This document shows positions 12,401 through 21,514 of a DNA stretch of 64,000 bases, piece by piece; position 1 is the first letter of the stretch, and every line of letters starts with the position of its first letter. The translations under genes were made by a program, and so were the position numbers. Below the pieces are notes generated by a model. The model was given only the letters and a program-made list of their open reading frames with translations. It was not told where the DNA came from and searched no databases. Origin of the DNA: Plutella xylostella (Eukaryota; Arthropoda; Insecta; Lepidoptera; Plutellidae); NCBI RefSeq assembly GCF_932276165.1, contig NC_063986.1, positions 508,501 to 572,500 on the forward strand, read 5' to 3'.

Positions 12401-15400
12401 ATTATGGGATACAAACGGGTCGTAGATACTTACTAAAAACGTAGGCTTATATTTTGTAAAAAAAATATTAAAATCCGTTAAGTTGATCCAGAGTTTTGCG
12501 CTTGGGAATACAGTTCCGGTTAGATTTTTATATAGATGTGAAATGTTGTTTCCGATTACATTTCAATATAAATTATTTAATAATAGGTTTACTTTTAATA
12601 TATTATTTTTATTTTGTGTAAAAAAGTAATGTCTTGTGTCTACAAAATAAATATTTTACTTTAAAAACCATATTGTTATTTAAAAAAATATTTTATAAAA
12701 ATAAATATTTCGTCGCAGTCGTAGAACAATGACGGATCTGCAAAACAGCAACTTTACAGGAGAGCCACTTAAAGTTTTTAAACTACGTTTTGTTGAATAA
12801 AATGAAAACGGCTGAAGCAATTTATTTGAAATTTGGTCACATTGTTATTCGAACGGACTTTTACAATATGGCCTGCATAATTAATCTGTAATAAGTCTAG
12901 GTTTCCTGAAAAATCAGATATGTCATTGTTCTATGGATCCTACTATGTCGCATTATATGATACGTCGTTTTTTTACGGACTACCATTGCGTATCTAATGG
13001 CGTACTATATTTTTCGTCGTTGTTTTAGGGAATATATGGAAAAAATAAGAGACGGATATTTAATGAACCTATTTATGTAAGCGCTGTATTGTTTTGTTTA
13101 AGTCCTAAATATAAATAAAAATAGTTTTTTTTATAAAATATTGTTTATTAAAATTTAAAAACACTTAAATTCAAAGTACAGCTCTTATTAAAATCAAATA
13201 AATTAATACAAAAATAATATTTCGTTCTACAAAATTTAACATTATTTTCAAATGTCGTTAACAGTAAAATCACGAATCAATCAAGTTATTTAACTTTAAA
13301 ATTATCAAAAAAATCAAATATAAACGAAAAAACACAAACAAAACTATCTTTTCTTATAATACTAATATTATTTTCTTCTAAAATATTTAGGAACGTTATT
13401 AGGAACATAAAGTTACAAAAAATACTGTTACAATCAACTTTGCATATATTTATATTATGCTTAAATAGTAGTTCACTCAGAATCTTCATCAGTCTCATTC
13501 TCATTCGTTGCAACAGCACGACCATGTGGCAGTGCGTTGAAATAATCATGGTGCTTATTGGGTATTATCCCACTCTTACACAGGTCAACCAGATCTTTAA
13601 ACTTATCATTTGATATAGGTACCGGTTCAATATAAGCGGTTTTCAGGGCAATTGTGGCACAATTTCTAGTCTCTTTACGCACAACCAAAGTCTTATATTC
13701 ATCGTCTAATTTATATTTGTAGCGTAGTTTGTTAGGTTGATCTTCTTCTACCATCACCTCTTTTATTTTGTTCCACGTCATCCTTTCATTTTGAGTATTT
13801 TTAGTCCAATTTTTATTTTTCAGTATCTCTTTAAAGTCGTACACCAGATCCTTTGTCACATCTATCACTTCGTATGGATTTTCAATTTTTGCCCACCTTA
13901 TCAGTAATTTCCACTCTTCTGGGGTGTAAATCAATTTATGTTCCGCAGCTCTCTCGATAACTGAATGGACAGAGTCGCCCTCGTTTTGAGTGTGGCCCCT
14001 TTCAAGGAAACGGTGAGTTATGGTGACTCCAAATTCTTTTGCTGCATGAGCATACATTGCGTATACTATTCGGTTCCTGTTTTGGCCGGCACAATTGTCT
14101 GACCAAAATCGGAATTCCTTAACGCCTTTACCAGAAAATTCCTTCATAAAATTGTAGAGACAACTGGAAACCTCGTTTGCCCCACGTTTTGCGACACTAT
14201 CATCCCATACATAACAGTAGCCTTTTTTAGTAGTCATGTCATAAATTGTAAAGTTATAGCAAGATAGTTTCCGTTTGTAATATAGAATGCTCATTTGACC
14301 ATGAGGACAGGTAAGCACTTTCTGAAAGTCAAAAGTTGCACATACGATCGTGCCATTCGAATCTTTTGCTTGGTTTTTGTCAGTGTTCTTTAAATCTCTG
14401 GCCACATTTTTGTTTCTTTGATGTTTTTCATAGTCGGCTTTCAAATCCTCAGAAGGATTTTCAGTGTGCTTAAAAATGTGACATTGGTCACAAGTATCCT
14501 TTTTTGGTATGTGAAAACTCAAATTAAAATGAGTGTTTACTATGTCTCGATACTGTCGCAAACTTGTAGCTTTATGTGTATACTTCTCCAAGTCAGGCCA
14601 CTCCTTATACATTTCATACATCCGTGAGATACTAAGACTGCCATCCAAGTACAACCTTTTTGATGATTTTCGACAGTAATGGGATTCAACTGGGACGAAA
14701 GCATTGACGTGAGCACATACGGAGAGTATCATTTCGTCATTGATCACTTTCTTGTGGGCAGTGTGACATCCACGCATATCTTTTCCAACAGAAGTACTAC
14801 CATCATACTTTTTCCACGCAGTTCTTGCCATCCGTTCGCTAATACCCAGGGTATTTAAAAACATGGTCTTGCAAACATCAGTCTTCACGTATGTGTCATC
14901 ATCAGAAGTATGTTTCGGTAGGAAATACTTATAAGTGAATTGCCTGTTGTGTTTTAATTCTCGTTGAAATGTTCTGCTCTTATTTGCTTTATTGGTATAA
15001 TTGAGTGGATGAATATCAAACTGCCATATGTCACGTCCACGCAAAATTTGGGAAATGGAGGTTTTTGTTTTCTCTATAATGTAATGGTCATAGAACTTGC
15101 CCCGTGATTTAATCAGTTGACTTTTGACCTTAAGAATGTATTTTAATAAACAAATCCATTATAACACTCATAGAAAGGCGTAAAAGTTAATAAACAGTTT
15201 GGACTTATAGCAGTTTGATATGCCCATACAAGACTTATGCTGTTTTGATATGAGTCATAAGGACTTATAGTTGTTTGAAAAATACTAATATCATGGGCCG
15301 GACTCAGTAAGACTAATATAGTCTATATTCTTTTAAATACAATGAAGTTAATCAACCAAAATTTATCGGTAGGAAAGTACCTAACTACCGTATTATATTC

Positions 15401-18400
15401 TACCCGATACGGCCCTGTGTTTACTACGAAAATGCTTTGTGTTTGACACGTGGGTTGGAAAAAAAAGGGTTTTAAACTTACTTCGCCATAGTTTTCTGTC
15501 GTTTTTTTGCTACACTCTTCAATCTGTTCCTTTAACGAGCTTTATCAGGGTCCACAATCACAATTTCCTCAAAATTTTCATTCATATTCGTTATAAAACA
15601 CTGGGAGCACACACCACAGCCTCGAAATTCTCACCAAGTATGACGCCATTTTGAAAAAAATACGCTCTGTGATTGGCCGGAATGGACTTGTGAAAATTTA
15701 TAATGCGAAACGGTTAGACTTAAAAGGATTTGAAAAAAACTTACTTTTTTAACGGCTTTTTTCTCATGGATGCCTTGCACTTATTGGAACTTGAAGGGCA
15801 TAGGCAAACTGACATTTTAACGGAGAATACGACCAAATCAAAAAGTGAATTTTTCGGGTAGGTGGACATATGGCAGTTTGATATTCATCCACTCAATTAG
15901 CAATGTGCAACCACTGCTTTGTTCTGTCTCCTAGTTGCCAAAATTTGTCGAAAATTTGTGATCCCCCCTGTTCCTGAGCAACGTAGAAGGTGCTGGAGAC
16001 GGTTGATTGGAATCTGGACCAATGGTGGAGACTGATGGACAATCATACTTATCAGTATCATGTTGGCAGCAAAACGGATCAGCGCATTGGGCATGGATGT
16101 TGCCTGGAGACGGAACTGGTGTTTTATTATCATCTAATTGGCAAATGTCATTTTCGGTGACTGTTGTGGATTTTTCTGGGTATAGTGATGCTGCAGTTGG
16201 TGTATCCGACTGATCATTTTCCATAATAGTTTCAGTTTCAGGTGAAGGTGGTACTGTTAAATTGAAAATAGGGGTGAATGGCGTCGCCGGCGAGTTTACA
16301 TGATCGGGCAGCAGTGAATTTACTGATTGTGGGCAGTCGATCAATGACATTGGTGTCATCTTATCTGTAGCCATGTAAGGATCCTCTCGAACTGAATTGG
16401 TTGGTTTGTTTGGCATCCCATGCAAATCGTTAGAAAAAACATCATTCCAAACATCCCGCATGACACCGTGCTCCCATAAGTCAGCATCTGCCTCTGGCGG
16501 TAGAGGTGATGAACATGGCTCCACTGAAAAAAAGGACATGATTTTTACATTGTTTTTTTGCACATGGTTTTAAAAACATAATAGATTACCGATAGTCGAT
16601 CCAAAATTCATAAATTTATTTATTTTATAATGAAAATACGTGTCATTATTAAATAACAACGACGCATCTTAAAACCATTCCAAAGAATAACGACGGTTAT
16701 GTGCATACGTCTACCACATATCCATAGAACAATGTCGGTTTGTACAAAACACAAGTACTTAGGACATAGAACACAGTCGCAATTTAAAAACCGTCACTAA
16801 ATATTACAAACAAACAACATTACTTTTTTTTAATACCATACATAGTTTTAACTTATTACTCAATGATTTAAGCAAAATTTGGGCGTTCATTTTATTATTA
16901 ACAAAGTCCCAAGAAAAGCGGCGGATGTGAGAAACCGTCTCTCTTCTATGGACGGGGTAGGAAAAAATAAATTACTTAGAAAACAGAACTTTTAAATAAT
17001 AAATATAACAAAAACATACCTGGTGTGCCTGCTTGAGGCTCCTGTACTTTGTTTAGGCATGTTTCTTCTTCAAAATCATTATTTTGCTCGTCACTTGAAT
17101 TTCTAATTTCGTTTTGATTTTCATTTAATAAGGCAATAATCCTTTTTGCCCTTCCAGTAGCCATGGTTAACGATACTCATAAACTAATAATACCATAGCA
17201 AACACAATTCCTTAGAAAATACGGCACTAAAAATATTTATGTAATAATTACGTGATCCGTGCGCGCCTACATTGAACACTGACAAAACAAACAAACCGTC
17301 GCGCGGTAGCGGGGCGCGGGGGGTGAGGGTCACCGCAGAACATCGACGAGTCGTCGCAAGCGTCCATTTACTACGCGAAAAAATCAAAACCGTCAGTGTT
17401 CTACTCTGTATCTCGCTTATTATAAAAGATTTTTTTAAAAACTTTTGTTTTATTGGTAGATAATGCAATTTTAAAGAAGAATCTGCAATAATCCGAAAAT
17501 CGAAAAAAATCAGATCCGTCACTGTTCTACGATTGCGACGATTTGGTTGGATCCTTTCTGCGAAACGTTGAATTTCCCTGCTTGCATAGAAAAAGCAATT
17601 TAGGAGAAAGGATCCAGGTGCATATTTTCATTAATAACTCAATAAATATTCGTTATAGCTACACCATGATTTGCAATAGTAAAATAACAATAAATATGCA
17701 TAATTTAAGATAATTTCCACATATAAGATGCTTTTCATTGCTGAAGAATACCGATTAGAACTTTAAACGTCTATATCTCAGAACTAGGTTTGTGTGGGTT
17801 GAGTCCTTTCTGCGTAACTTCGTCCAATTATTACTTAAATTCATATCATTTTGGTTTTGTATTTATTTAATAAAACATTGGAAGTTATACATAAATAAAA
17901 AAAACTGAATAATAACAACAAAGTATTTAATTGTAGCTCATGTCATTCATGAGAGCACTACTATTTAGTGCAGTGCTAGTTGCTACATAGTATACTCACA
18001 TATAAACCAACTATTTCAAACGTGATAGACGGCACCGCAAGGTTCCCCAGTGACACTCCGAGGAGGCACAGATTACGCACCAACGCATCTTGATCCTGAA
18101 TTTATAAAACACATTGTGACATTCCTTGGGAATAAGGATCTTACATTGATTTGAAACTAAACCGTTAAACGGCCATGGCTACTAAAATTGTAACATTGGT
18201 TTTCGCCCTTGACTCAAGGAACAAAGTGCAATACAAGGTGTGATCCATAATATATTATGGCTAGTAAATAACCCATTGAGATAAGGGTGAAAGCAAAAAA
18301 AAAGTAGCCATATTATCAATACTCACGCAGCGGATACACTCGAGTAGCAGCACGCAAAGGTTGACCAGGTGGAACATGTAATTCAGGCCCAGAATGGGAC

Positions 18401-20172
18401 CAAAAAACGATGAGACCTCCTCAGCAAATCTGGAATTTACCAAGAGATTAGAGACTGCTCACTCGCTCATAATATTAAAACTTATAAAATGTACACGGCC
18501 ATTTGATCATTTCTATTCGAAAAATAATTATCATACAAACATCTAAAACCAAGAAATGCACATTACCGTGTAATATTTTTATGATATTTGATCATTCCAA
18601 CCAGAACATTATGAATGTTTTTATTTTCATCTTCATCATACCAACTCATTAGGTAATTATCTTTAACTCTGCCAGGAACCTGTATTGTAGTGATTTTCTT
18701 TGGTCGCGGAAGGTATTCCATGTTATGTTTCAGTATTCTAATGTGCCCAATGATTTGAAAGACGATAAGAGATAGAAAGGAGTCAACGGTGAAGATGGAA
18801 ATACATCCAATGTAAGTGAAGTAGATATTGATGATTGTCAGAATGTAAAAATAGTCCAAACAGTTGAAGCCAGGATAGTGGAAGTAAATAGCCAACTCCA
18901 CATCGATGCCTTCTAAGTTGAGGCTGCGAAATGCCCCCGCCTGATAACTGTGGTATATTGCTGGAGCACTGAACGCCAGGGGCACTATCACAATGATCCC
19001 CAAATGATACATGGTGCAGTAGAAAGAAAACTGATTCATTTTTGCAAACACCTGCAAAAAATATAAAAAGTAATAGCTACATTATGTGAAATAGTTTTAT
19101 TTGCAAAATAACTTAAAAAAAAAGTACTAACCTCTGCTTCATAACCACTGTTATGTTTGTGATTAATTAAATGAAACTCCGTAAGAAATGTTTTCAAAAT
19201 GTCATGGTATTTTTGAAAATTTGGTAAAAAGCACCTTGCCTGTAAAGTAAATAAAATAAGGCCGTACATGTGTACAGGGTAGCGAGGAAAATCGGGGGAA
19301 AAGAAACAAGTAATTATAACCAACATAGCTTCCTCCTCAACTTCTCTTATATTATCCCAGCAATATTTATCCTGATGTTAACTATAATAACCGCCAAAGA
19401 AAATATTATAAGTTAGTTCTTCAGTTTTACTCTCATGAATTTCATTGGTACTACTTATATTTAACTGCCTCTGTGGTCTAGTGGTAGAAGCTTCGCTTCA
19501 TGGCCCAGAGGTCCCGGGTTCGATTCCCGGGTGGGACCATCAATTTGTGTTTCTAAATTGTGGTTCTAAGTTTGGTTAGGACATAGAAGGCTGATCACCT
19601 GATGTCCGAAACAGTGAAACGATCCATGCTGTCGGATGGGCATGTAAAGCAGTCGGTCCTGCGCCTAGCTCTCTCCAGTCGTGTCGGTCAATCCGTCCCA
19701 TTGGGTTATGAGAGTGATGGAACAGAGAGTGCTCTTGTGTACTGCGCACACACTTGGGCACTATAATCTACTCCTGCGTAGATGGCTGATCTCAAATGAG
19801 ATTGGCCGCCGTAGTCGAAATTCGGCTAGGAGGACATTATTATTATTATTACTTATAGAAAAATCTACTTACTATGATCATGAAAGTGAGAGAAGCGGTG
19901 ATGTAGAGCAGTCCAGCATCAAGGAACGGTATTTGGTCAAAGAATACCACAATGTACATTATTTGTCCCGCAAATCCAATCAAGTTCTGAAGGACAATTT
20001 GTACCTTATGCCATCTGATTAATAGAGGTACATTTTCACCAAGCGCCTCGCCCGGCCAAAATCCATTCATCCACATAAACTTTTTCATCATTTGAATGTA
20101 GTTCAATTCCATATAATTTTCTTTATTGTTATCATTGGGGCCAAATTTATCAAATAATCTTGAAGAGGCCAT
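9481..20172 (-). CDS. Odorant receptor OR-1, intact, with an 8.2-kb intron
   Basis: Seven exons in reading order: 19873-20172, 19132-19239, 18567-19051, 18327-18429, 18000-18095, 9647-9802, 9481-9531. All junctions are in phase with consensus GT/AG, giving 432 residues, typical for insect ORs. These are odour-gated seven-transmembrane channels that pair with Orco in olfactory neuron membranes. Exon 1 gives GFWPGEALGE and two hydrophobic spans, exon 3 gives TM3 and TM4, exons 4 and 5 give TM5 and TM6, and exons 6 and 7 give the conserved C-terminus ending ILRTSFSYCTFLLTIE. Intron 5 is swollen to about 8.2 kb by nested transposons. The acceptor used at the start of exon 1 in OR-2 to OR-11 is mutated here (CAA at about 20126). 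Translation can start at ATG 20172 (MASSRLFDKF), inside what is intron in its paralogues, or at ATG 20112. Confidence 0.9.
10036..10440. repeat. Minisatellite, about 6 copies of a 73-75-bp unit
   Basis: AAAGGACTCAA or a close variant recurs near 10042, 10126, 10197, 10270, 10345 and 10420. Between copies come GAGTCGTTTTAGAGAAATAC and ACAATTTGTATTTAGCAG. Each unit carries a small palindrome (GACTCAA...CTGAGTC). The unit shares its core word with the terminal inverted repeats at 9857 and 17829. Confidence 0.8.
10387..10701 (-). mobile_element. RTE-like LINE fragment, reverse transcriptase C-terminal part
   Basis: The minus-strand frame reads LTYGADTWTMTNETVHRIRV, then QRAIEQAMLSISLRRIPN and ELKWEWQDTWL. 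This is the well-known C-terminal pattern of insect endonuclease-reverse transcriptases (TYGAETWTLT...QRAMERAML...LKWQWAGH). Only about 95 codons survive, so it is a dead 5'-truncated or internal fragment. It lies in inverted orientation next to the RTE-like fragment on the plus strand, suggesting rearrangement. Confidence 0.75.
10853..11660 (+). mobile_element. Decayed RTE-like LINE fragment (endonuclease/linker part)
   Basis: Plus-strand frames broken by stops and shifts read HHLVVGK-like, then ATRSAKDVAVNKLQDPEVR and IRHKEHLKKKW. These match the end of the endonuclease domain and the following linker of RTE-type LINEs (SDHHLV..K...KLQDPEVR). No intact frame exceeds 60 codons. It may be part of the same original insertion as 10387-10701. 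Confidence 0.5.
11690..11935 (+). mobile_element. Lepidopteran LINE 3' end or SINE tail
   Basis: Contains AGAGACCTTCGGGCGGCTTG, TGTTGGGGTCCACTAACCCA and GACCCATGCCCCGGCAGTGG, ending in GACGGGTCGTGATGATGG. This text is widespread at the 3' ends of lepidopteran RTE-like LINEs. A reverse-oriented piece with the same end occurs at 27565-27630. Confidence 0.65.
12144..12525. repeat. Tandem duplication, unit about 190 bp
   Basis: Two adjacent copies share CTTTATCCTGAAAATTATGG, ACGGGTCGTAGA and GTTGATCCAGAGTTTTGC. Divergence is moderate. It is non-coding and lies just outside the left end of the DUF7869-type transposon. Confidence 0.75.
13473..15128 (-). CDS. DUF7869-like putative transposase, main exon
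   Basis: An uninterrupted frame of about 551 codons. It starts at an acceptor (CTTAAG) near 15129, reads VKSQLIKSRGKFYDHYIIEK, and ends at a stop at 13473. Recognisable parts in order are VCKTMFLNTLGIS, a CDQC cysteine pair in KKDTCDQCHIFKH, CATFDFQKVLTCPHGQ, FRFWSDNCAGQNRNRIVYAM and HRFLERGHTQNEGDSVHSVI. The last three hold D, D and E/H residues spaced like an RNase H-fold catalytic core. Insect proteins of this sort are usually annotated only as DUF7869. Its position between terminal inverted repeats suggests a transposase. The frame has no stop or frameshift, so the insertion may be young. The reaction is inferred, not shown. Confidence 0.7.
   Translation of the reverse strand, partial: VKSQLIKSRGKFYDHYIIEKTKTSISQILRGRDIWQFDIHPLNYTNKANKSRTFQRELKHNRQFTYKYFLPKHTSDDDTYVKTDVCKTMFLNTLGISERMARTAWKKYDGSTSVGKDMRGCHTAHKKVINDEMILSVCAHVNAFVPVESHYCRKSSKRLYLDGSLSISRMYEMYKEWPDLEKYTHKATSLRQYRDIVNTHFNLSFHIPKKDTCDQCHIFKHTENPSEDLKADYEKHQRNKNVARDLKNTDKNQAKDSNGTIVCATFDFQKVLTCPHGQMSILYYKRKLSCYNFTIYDMTTKKGYCYVWDDSVAKRGANEVSSCLYNFMKEFSGKGVKEFRFWSDNCAGQNRNRIVYAMYAHAAKEFGVTITHRFLERGHTQNEGDSVHSVIERAAEHKLIYTPEEWKLLIRWAKIENPYEVIDVTKDLVYDFKEILKNKNWTKNTQNERMTWNKIKEVMVEEDQPNKLRYKYKLDDEYKTLVVRKETRNCATIALKTAYIEPVPISNDKFKDLVDLCKSGIIPNKHHDYFNALPHGRAVATNENETDEDSE
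15931..17164 (-). CDS. Upstream exons of the transposon gene (Ser/Pro-rich, function unknown)
   Basis: Exon A (17164 to 17020) begins MATGRAKRIIALLNENQNEI, is acidic and ends at donor GTATGT in phase 1. Exon B starts at acceptor TTTTTTTCAG (first base 16523) and restores the frame: VEPCSSPLPPEADADLWEHG, followed by a long Ser/Pro/Thr-rich, probably disordered stretch with a CCQHD cluster. The open frame reaches a stop at 15931. How it joins the main exon at 15128 is unclear; an unseen donor before the stop or a separate small protein are both possible. The 15.0-15.9 kb gap also holds ATG-plus-donor candidates: a short exon reading MSVCLCPSSSNKCKASM ends at a GTAAGT near 15743. Confidence 0.5.
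19468..19848 (+). mobile_element. tRNA-headed SINE in OR-1 intron 1
   Basis: The head carries pol III A- and B-box words (GTCTAGTGGTAGAAGC and GGTTCGATTCC) in a tRNA-like fold. The typical lepidopteran SINE body follows (AGTTTGGTTAGGACATAGAA, GGCTGATCACCTGATGTCC), ending in an ATT microsatellite. It lacks the context of a functional tRNA gene. A reverse-oriented relative is at 47440-47642. Confidence 0.8.
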
Positions 20173-20220
20173 GTTAGGAAATATTATAGCAACAGCCTTG
20201 ATTTAAAATAAAAGAATAAG

Positions 20221-21042
20221 TAGGGTAACGTAACGTACCTTGGGACGCTTGTACCTCAGGACATTGATTGTATTTTAAAAACAGGCTAAATAAACACATT
20301 AAAATTCTACCCTAGGCATAGTATTTTACTCGCTTGGCAAAACTAGTGAGTCTCGTGATCATACCAGCATCTAGTGTGTGGTGAAGACAGTATGAAGTTT
20401 TTTGGGGTCAAAAGTAGCTTTTGTATAGTTTTTTGTGTTGCTTTATCTCATTGAGGCATGCTCAAAATAAAGACATGGATGTCACGTATAACTTTTCAGT
20501 TACTTAATTTTATGACATGGCAATTATCTGAAAGATTCCTATTAATTAAAAATAAAGATATTTAAATTTTGGTTAAATATTGCTTTTTTGTACCTTGGGA
20601 CACGATTAAATTTGTACCTTGGGACACTGTTTCCTATGGCTTTGTACTATGGAAAATTCAAACATCTAAATAACGCCTTGTATCTCTGTTCTTATTAGTG
20701 CCAGAGTGAAACTAGACAGAAGAGAGATGCAGTAAATAAATAAGAACAGAGATATAAGGCGTTATTTAGAAGTTTGCATTTTCCATAGTACAAAGCTACA
20801 GGAAACAGTGTCCCAAGGTACAAACGTGTAACGTACCTTGGGTCAAAACAAGCATTTTTACTTTTATCTTAATTTAATAAAATCTGGCCACACTAAAGCT
20901 TAAGCACAAATACTAGTGATAATAGATTATATATCCTACCGAATAAAGAAAATTTCACATTAATATCTTAGTTGTACGCTGCGATAGCTTCATTCAAAGT
21001 TGGGGTAGTCGAAAATGTCCCTAGGTACGTTACGTTACCCTA
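20221..21042. mobile_element. Hairpin MITE between OR-1 and OR-2
   Basis: The ends TAGGGTAACGTAACGTACCT (20221) and AGGTACGTTACGTTACCCTA (ending 21042) form terminal inverted repeats of 26 bp with one mismatch. Inside, arms 20614-20697 and 20738-20821 form a second, about 84-bp inverted repeat with few mismatches around a 40-bp loop. The word GTACCTTGGGAC recurs at the ends and within. No transposase. It lies directly upstream of the OR-1 start and may contribute to its 5' region. Confidence 0.8.
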
Positions 21043-21514
21043 TGTGGAATTAGACTAAGTTAGATACTTCATACTTTCGTTGCTTTAAGGTTATAACTTA
21101 TTCGTAATACATTATTGCATTAAATGTATGTATTTAAGATAATTTGTTTTGATAATCGTATATCAACATAATCAAAGAACTTTATCGGAAAATCATACCA
21201 AATCATGAAAAATAGATTCGATAGGCAATCTGTTATTATTATACAAAGAGTTTCTTATTATAATAAAGCTGTTCGTTTCACATGCTATAAAATAAATTAA
21301 TACTTGTGCTGTGGAATCTATAAAAATACACGAGACTTGCTATGCTTTTAGGCTGGGACATACATTTATGCGCATTAGAAATAGAGCAAATAAAACCGCA
21401 ATCTTTTTTTTATTTGCTGTATTGTAAACACATTGTAAATATGATTATATTATGATGATTTCATACTATAGAATGCTTCCGATTAAATGAACTTTAAACA
21501 TTGATTTTGTTTCA

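Larger units (their letters stand above)
12711..17540 (-). mobile_element. 4.8-kb DNA transposon with 30-bp terminal inverted repeats and a DUF7869-like gene
   Basis: The left end 12711-12740 (begins CGTCGCAGTCGTAGAACAAT) and right end 17511-17540 (ends TGTTCTACGATTGCGACG) are inverted repeats matching at 28 of 30 positions. The 4-bp word ATTT abuts both outer edges and could be the target-site duplication. Shorter copies of the GTAGAACAATGACGG word lie subterminally near 12918, 16728 and 17386, as in many DNA transposons. A multi-exon minus-strand gene fills the interior. The element sits inside OR-1 intron 5 and the larger 9857-17829 structure. The superfamily could not be named from sequence alone. 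Confidence 0.8.
9857..17829. mobile_element. Large inverted-repeat-bounded composite element in OR-1 intron 5
   Basis: The left end (9857-9895, containing GGACGTAGTTACGCAGAAAG) is mirrored by the right end (17791-17829, containing CTTTCTGCGTAACTTCGTCC) over about 36 bp with about three mismatches. Inside lie a minisatellite built on the same GCAGAAAGGACTCAA word, decayed RTE pieces and a complete 4.8-kb transposon. The shared word suggests that the ends and the minisatellite belong to one non-autonomous element later invaded by others. A clean target-site duplication could not be fixed because the flanks are AT-palindromic. The superfamily is unknown. Confidence 0.5.
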
